This document shows positions 58,101 through 64,000 of a DNA stretch of 64,000 nt, piece by piece (position 1 is the first letter of the stretch; every line of letters starts with the position of its first letter). The stretch lies in NCBI GenBank assembly GCA_935421135.1, contig OW285195.1:1178001-1242000 (forward strand). The letters run 5' to 3'. Made by a program: the position numbers and the translations under genes. Source of the stretch: Bugulina stolonifera. Its lineage: Eukaryota; Bryozoa; Gymnolaemata; Cheilostomatida; Bugulidae. A model generated the notes under the pieces. It searched no databases and was not told where the DNA came from. It saw nothing but the letters and a program-made list of their open reading frames with translations.

Positions 58101-61100
58101 ATAGGCAAGGCGTAGTACTAGCCCACTAGTGGCCTTGATTAGTATCCAGTCAATAACCCAAACTGATTTCCAATGAACTATATAATTGGAGTCGTTGTAT
58201 CTGATATTAACCAATTACAAAAGCGCTCCGCTACGCCTGCATAGCCAAGCAAATGGTGTGCTGATATGCCTTAGAACGAAAAATGGACAGCCGGCCTCTC
58301 GTGTAGCCGAGGCTCCGTACAGTCATACAGTCACACTCCGGCACTGGGAGTCACCATACCTCTAAGTCTCCATTAAAAATACACGTAGATACTCACTGGT
58401 CAGTAAGACAGTCAGAATGAGAGAGATAATCTGTAGCTCTTTTAGCATTCTCCAGATCAGGTACAAACTGTGGAAAGTTTTGGTGGAGACAGAGAGTGTA
58501 GTAATCTGCAGAAACTTTTGACTGTTCAAACACCTACATGAAAGATTATATAGTTGCGTTTGATCAGAGTTGTGGCATCCTGCTAGATTGTCGCACGTAA
58601 GACGACCTTCTTCATCAAGATTACTAAGGAATTGTATAAATGCTGTCTAGAGCTCAGAGTGGAATAGAACTACTCCCACTACCGACTATAACAGAGGCTA
58701 ACTACTCCCACTACTGAATATAACAGAGGCTAACTACTCCCACTACTGACTATAACAGAGGCTAACTACTCCCACTACTGACTATAACAGAGGCTAACTA
58801 CTCACCTACCTGCTCAGGGGCGAAGGACATCCTACGTCTCATGTGATGTCTCAAATGGGAGGGAAGTATACACTCCACTTCGTCTTGACTTTCCTCCCTC
58901 TTGCAATAGAGAACTTTACCGAGAGCTCTGAATATAATAAGAGACGGATCCTTCTGATAGCCATGTCTGAAGTCGTCTCCCTCATCTACTTCCATGGTAG
59001 ACCGAGTTCCTGTATTCCTATCCCCCTTCCTCTTCCCTCTAGCTGAGTGGTATAGAAACAAACACTGTAAATCTACTCAATTATACATGTAGGCTATCTT
59101 AAGGCTCGGGTACACGGAGGCTGTGAGCTTCGGTGGAACAATTTTGTTGTTCGTTGGTACGGCTCTATAAGCAATGCGCAGTACTGGTTCACCAGTGGCC
59201 TTGATGAATATCTAGCCAACAAACAAGGCAGATTTCTACTAAAATATATAATTGTTCAGGTCAGATTTGAACTTAACACTCTAGATTATTCCTCTGTAAA
59301 TTATCTAAAGAGTTGCAGTGAAATAACTACCACAACTCATACAGCTACTAAACATGAAGTACATGGAATACATACCTTTACCAGCCATCGATGACATAGT
59401 TTTAGTCCGACTATCACGTTTGGAAAGCGAGAGAGGTTTAGTTTGCTGTTGGTTGGAGAATGTGAACTGTAGGGTATTCACTGCGGTCCTGATGTCACCG
59501 TCACATGACTCTGATAGACTGGCTATAAATTCCTTTGGAATGTTCAGAGTTTTCTCATTGTCTGATATAGAGCTCAGCAAACGTTTAATGTCAGTTTTAG
59601 GGACAGGATTGAAGGCCACATGTTTAATACCCAGTTCTGATTGGAGGGTATCTGGAAACATTGCACGCTCTGTAACAGCCCCTGTAATTGGTTACAAAGC
59701 AGTGATACAGTACATAGTCACAAGACTGGTGTTTGGTGACAGTGTACATGCATACAGTGTACATACACACAGTACATACATACAGTGTACATACATACAG
59801 TGTACATACATACAGTACATACATACAGCGTACATACATACAGCGTACATACATACAGTACATACACACAGTGTACATACATACAGCGTACATACATACA
59901 GCATACATACATACAGTACATACATACAGTGTACATACATACAGTGTACATACATACAGCATACATACATACAGCGTACATATTATATACAGCGTACATA
60001 CAGTGTACATACATACAGTGTACATACATACAGTGTACATACATACAGCGTACATACCGTGTACATACATACAGCGTACATACATACAGCGTACATACAT
60101 ACAGCGTACATATTATATACAGCGTACATACAGTGTACATACACACAGTGTACAAGTCATGCAGTGTATTACCTGATGTGTTGAATATGATAACCACAAG
60201 ATGGCGGGTGGATTTGTTAAATAGCCTCAGTTTGTTATGCCACTCAGCGGGTGCCTTCATATATACACTGGGTATGTCCTCTATACAAACAATTTGTTGA
60301 CTTAGTTCTGAGGCTACAGGACACGCTGACAAGGGCAGTGTACTGTATCTGCAATACAAGTAAATAGGTGTCTTCGCGACCTGAACTTCAGACCCAGGCC
60401 GATTTACAAAAATATTTTCCAGGGTCGCGAACACACCGGACTGGGTCAAAAGCAAAATCCTGATTTTCGCGCGAAGAAATCAGGTGTGCCGATGAGCTGG
60501 GGATGGTTTCGTCCGGCCAAGCAAAATCCCAGGCCAATAGCCCTTCTGACCTGGGTCGGACGGCCATCTTGTAAATTTTATTTGCGATCCGGGTCCGTCC
60601 AAGAGGTCGCGAAGACACCTAATATGAGTTATTATACTATGCACTTTGGAGAATGTATAAACAGTGTACAGTATAATATGTATGTATAGTACTCCCAATG
60701 TTAACACCTATAAGATAAGCAACTTCATATGAGACATACTTGGTAGCTCGGTTGAGGAAGTGGTCAAAGAGCACCCCCTGTGACTGATACTCTATGGAGT
60801 TGTCTCCTCTCTGCTCCAGAGGTACATAGTCGCTGTACTCACTGTTCCACTGAACGATAGAACAGCCAAGTTCCTCAGCAATAGCTTCTATAGCTGCTGT
60901 CTTACCACACCCTGAAAATGATTGGAAACCCATACAACTACTAATTACAATGTGAAGTTATCCTCTCTTGCTCCTGGTAACTTCTTAATCATTGGTAATC
61001 AAATAATTACTTTACAAACCGCATTTGACTTCTCAGAATGAAGGTTAGTTGTAAACCATATCCTGGATATATCATTAACCATTTATTGCACCTCGTTATA

Positions 61101-61827
61101 CATTTCTAGTGTTGTGATCAACAACACGGCCATTATAACATCTACATTACATCACATATAGAGAGTTATTATATATCTCCTACATTACATCACATATAGA
61201 CAGTTATATATCTCCTACATTACATCACACAGAGAGAGTTACATATCTTCTATATTACATCATATGTAGACAGTTACATATCTTCTATATTACATCACAT
61301 ATAGACAATTGACATACCAGAGGACCCGGTTATAAGCAGTATTTTATTTTTAGCCAGCCTGATGTCCTTCATGAGGAATTCTTCTACCCAGTCTCTAAGC
61401 TGTGATATCTTAGCCTTGTTTCCTACTACCTGTACACAGGGTAAAAAATTGTAACCAATCCAAATGGAACATCCGATAGTACAGCATACAGTATCAATGG
61501 TTATGTAGGCCTACTCAACTGTAATTTCACATATTTGAAAGCCAGAGGCAAAGGGATAATTGATTTCTCTCCCACGTACTAGAACAGTAAACATCTACTG
61601 GAACAACAATCCATCAGTATCTCTATAATGTCTACCTGAGTAGAGGTCTTTGGTTTGTATTTATTCAGCCACAACCCATCAGTCTCATCACTAGTGGCTC
61701 TGCATGATACAATCTTACGCTTTCTTTTAGTAAGCCCTGCACTCCTGCTAACAGTAGCTGGCTTGTCTGGAATCAGTTCGTATATTTCATCGTCATCATC
61801 GGAAAATCCATCGACCCATTCACTCAT
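55148..61827 (-). CDS. RAD17: RAD17 checkpoint clamp loader, 602 aa, 11 exons
   Basis: RAD17 replaces RFC1 in a clamp loader that places the RAD9-HUS1-RAD1 ring on damaged DNA so that ATR can activate CHK1. Exons (transcript order): 61827-61636, 61429-61318, 60911-60740, 60348-60173, 59681-59376, 59042-58810, 58533-58397, 57043-56946, 56766-56628, 56352-56216, 55254-55148. Phases fit throughout. An acidic N-terminus (FSDDDDE) is followed by LWLNKYKPKT, the usual start of RFC-like AAA+ proteins. Walker A is GSSGCGKT (99-106). A Walker B-like IVCIEDIP lies at 178-185. The lid and sensor region follows (AVTERAMFP, CDGDIRTAVNTLQF). KDPSLIIFRALGKVLYCKRE and the ATRGLLHSN-like IAARGLMHSN match vertebrate RAD17. 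The tail is acidic. At 602 residues it is shorter than human (about 680), mainly near the C-terminus. Confidence 0.95.
55615..56115. repeat. 25-bp satellite, about 20 copies, RAD17 intron 10
   Basis: Units of ATGCAGCGTATACTATAATA plus CACAC with few variants. Confidence 0.95.
56395..56640 (-). repeat. 26-bp repeat carrying RAD17 exon 9 splice donors
   Basis: The last bases of exon 9 (CCTTCCCTTCATAT) with the donor GTAAGTG recur about eight times downstream at 26-nt spacing. The next copies are slightly altered (one reads CCTCCCTCTATAATAT). Here each unit brings an in-frame TAA right after the exon, so later donors would give a stop codon. Confidence 0.85.
57465..57800. repeat. (TATAA)n tracts around a tRNA-like segment, RAD17 intron 7
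   Basis: AATATAATAT pentamer-type tracts occupy 57475-57565 and 57735-57795. Between them is a stretch with GGGTTCAAACCCC (57643-57655), which fits a B box. The segment could be a worn SINE head. No complete tRNA fold is possible. Confidence 0.5.
58036..58313. mobile_element. MITE of about 280 bp, RAD17 intron 7
   Basis: GGGTACACGAGAGGCCG (from 58041) recurs inverted as CGGCCTCTCGTGTAGCC (ending near 58308), giving a TIR of about 22 bp. A related partial copy is at 59102-59225 in another RAD17 intron. Confidence 0.65.
58660..58805. repeat. ACTACTCCCACTACTGACTA repeat at RAD17 exon 6 donor
   Basis: Four copies of a unit of about 31 bp start within 5 bp of the exon 6 donor (58809). The donor's own GTGAGTAGTTAG merges into the first copy. 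Confidence 0.75.
59102..59225. mobile_element. Partial copy of the 58036 MITE, RAD17 intron 5
   Basis: It shares GGTACACG, GGCTCTATAAGCAATGCGCA versus GGCTCTATAGGCAAGGCGTA, and CAGTGGCCTTGAT with the 58036 element in the same order. Confidence 0.6.
59755..60160. repeat. TACATACATACAGYG repeat, RAD17 intron 4
   Basis: About 25 units of 12-16 bp (GTACATACATACAGC core). It gives false Cys/Tyr/Met-rich open frames on both strands. Confidence 0.9.
60367..60619. mobile_element. 253-bp MITE with TA target duplication, RAD17 intron 3
   Basis: GGTGTCTTCGCGACC at 60367 is perfectly inverted as GGTCGCGAAGACACC ending at 60619. TA flanks both ends (60365-60366 and 60620-60621). It is richer in G+C than its surroundings. 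Decayed relatives lie near 22430 and 35640. Confidence 0.8.
61135..61312. repeat. 45-bp repeat, about 4 copies, RAD17 intron 2
   Basis: Units with CTACATTACATCACATATAG and AGTTATATATCT lie between the intron 2 interior and the exon 2 donor side. Confidence 0.8.
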
Positions 61828-64000
61828 GTTACGGCACCCTCTTTCTCATCACTAGGTTTTGTAAAAAAACAGCACTATGACAACAAAACCTGTTACTACA
61901 CATGCCCCCTGAACCAACTGCAGCAAACTCGGGAGTATGAGTCATACATGTTTGTACAGAGACATCCACAGTCATCCAATTAATGAGAGAATCCCCCTCT
62001 CAAACACAAGTAGCGCCATAGCTGTAGCTGCTCATCAATTACAAAGTATGCATAAATTGCCTACATTTCACTTGGTAATTCAGAAAGCACACTTATAGCA
62101 AAAACAACTTTGGACTGGCCATGATCAGTGTAACAACCAATGAAATGTGAATATTAGTTAAGATCTATTGCTAGTTAAATGTTTATCTTTTATAATTATA
62201 ATACAGACAATCTAATCTAAAGTCTAAAATATTGCTTTTCTGCCAAAGTAGGCTCCTATTTACTTAGATGTAATAATAGAGAAAGGAGTTGTGCTCTCAT
62301 GGCATAGTGTGGTATATTTCCTTATCTGGATAATATGGGCACCAGGCCTAGGTGTGAAGTAACAAAGATTATAAAGGAGTCAAGTCAAAAAGTGCAATGC
62401 TGTATATTAGTTGTGTTTAACGACTTGCAATCAGCACATAATTCTCAGCTGTTAATACCTATCAATAAGAGTAAAGAGTTTTTCATACTAAACTAAGCTC
62501 AGTTACACAAAGCTAGGGTGATTAGAATAACAAGTACACAGGTCTATTGTGAAGATACCGGAAATGAGCCAGGCTAGCATGTCATACATTAGTGATTCGA
62601 TTATGCTCTATGGTCGAGTGTGCAGCTTCAGCTCTGTTTTTTCAGCAAGCCTTCCATCTTAGTTTTCAAGAATTGTTTAAATCAGGGCCTAAAGTGTAAA
62701 TTGCCCCGTGTAGGGATTCAAAGTAAAAAATCTACCTATGCCTCTTTTGTCCAAGTACCAGTAAATGGATTGATTGCAGCACGCATTGATCCACAGACAT
62801 AAAAAAGCACAAGAAGATGGAAATGAGTATGGCCATGAGTAAGCAATTTCCACCACACACAGATTCCATTCGCCAGGTAGATGTGTATTCATGATAAAGG
62901 GCAGAAAAAGTCATTTGTGGGTTGCAATATTACTCTCTTCATATGGCAAATATAGGGCTTTGTTCATCATTTTAAGAAATGTTTTGTATACTCCAATATA
63001 CAATATTGTGCATTGTATACATTTGTAAACGTTTGTATTGAAGCATGCAAAACATTGAATATGAATAGGTCCTCATAGTCATTGGATTGTATTCCTGCGC
63101 CCCAGAGAGGTTGCCTAGACCGATAGACGACCCTTATTTAGTCTTATCTAATTTTACACACATTTATATATATATAATGATACAAAGGTCGACCTCACCA
63201 AAGAGATACTAACAACAACAAAGGCCTAGCAATTTCAAAATCAAAGTTATTTTGTTAAAATAGAAACAAAGCTCCCATAGTGTAGACACCTAGATTATTC
63301 TTTTAACAAAACCATGTACAAATCGTCCTTCGAATATTGTGACATAGTTGTTTGAACCAGGTAGGTACTACACTATATTAGGCCCTGATTATGGATTCAA
63401 CATACAATTCAAACCAAAAAATCTACTGATATAGAATAACTACCAACCTAAGGCTATGCGAAAATCCCGGGAGTAATCCGTATTAATTGACAAAATAACA
63501 CAACTCCGTCCACGTAGTGCACGTTCGGTAATCAAGTAACTTTTAAAGAGTAGACAACTTTCAATAGTGCTGTTAACCAGGGTTTAAATCGATTACCAAA
63601 CAGGGCCACCTAGACAACTTAAAATGATTCAATACCACTTTAACACCTCATCCTATTCCTCCATTCAACATGTAGTACAGTCATTTAGACCTCAGTTTCT
63701 CTTAGGACCTAGGGGATTGAGAAAGAAGACTTAGGCTAAGAGATTCCTAGAGTTATCTGAAGCACAAGATGTTATTTTATTGAGTTCTCTCCAGTAACTG
63801 ACTAAACATAACAAATTGCTCAGCTTTTATAGTAAAATAACTTCAGACCACAATCGACCAGAAAAGCACAATAGAAAACTATTTAAGGTATGATGAATAG
63901 GACCTAACAGTAGGTACAGAAGGGGCCGATACTAAGAGAGTCTGCTCTATAGTTCGGGTGACGAATTGTGACTAAGGTATAAAATGATTCACAGTTATGA
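61828..64000. other. RAD17 upstream region, no gene seen
   Basis: AT-rich sequence that should hold the RAD17 promoter. No exon with splice support, no RNA gene and no repeat array is visible on either strand. Confidence 0.5.

Noticed and set aside
59354..60455. Cys/Tyr/Met-rich open frames of up to 276 codons
   Set aside because: The GTACATACATACAG repeat in RAD17 intron 4. The flanking parts that look real are RAD17 exons 4 and 5.

Overview
The window is animal nuclear DNA. It holds intron-rich genes with GT-AG introns, AATAAA polyadenylation signals, tRNA-derived SINE sequence, LTR retrotransposons and many small terminal-inverted-repeat (TIR) elements. WAPL and RAD17 align over their full length with vertebrate proteins recalled from general knowledge, and an ERM (ezrin/radixin/moesin) gene is present, so a metazoan is certain. 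The AT-rich sequence, the wealth of TACATGTA-type palindromes and the minisatellite-filled introns suggest an invertebrate. I cannot place the phylum from sequence alone.

Layout. 1-7405: one solo LTR and one nearly full LTR element whose internal region encodes only a Gag-like protein. It has a 20-nt primer-binding site for tRNA-Leu and no pol. A TTA-flanked TIR element splits the last part of its gag frame. 7406-12527: mostly non-coding, with tandem repeats and a possible two-exon 42-residue membrane-peptide gene on the minus strand. 12528-24063 (-): a 13-exon gene for a secreted leucine-rich-repeat protein whose C-terminus looks like a GPI-anchor signal. 24810-40228 (-): 16 exons of WAPL, the cohesin-release factor, 1202 residues. 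40229-46144: intergenic, with one TIR element that has perfect 31-bp ends. 46145-54319 (+): 12 exons of an ERM protein, 572 residues. 55148-61827 (-): 11 exons of RAD17, the 9-1-1 checkpoint clamp loader, 602 residues. 61828-64000: no gene seen.

The cellular genes do not form an operon. WAPL (cohesin unloading) and RAD17 (DNA-damage checkpoint) both act on chromatin. ERM and the LRR protein act at the cell surface and cortex. ERM and RAD17 converge, and their predicted poly(A) signals lie about 80 bp apart.

The most unusual feature is that several intronic minisatellites are built from duplicated exon-intron borders. They carry arrays of near-identical splice sites, in two cases with a unit length divisible by three and an open frame. 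Other points worth checking are the gag-only LTR element, six copies of an ESxRLKxFL-type motif in WAPL, a SINE whose tail abuts a splice acceptor, and two long intronic satellites (10-bp and 21-bp units) that generate large spurious open frames.

Exon boundaries were assigned by hand from GT/AG signals, codon phase and family similarity. All phases are mutually consistent within each gene.
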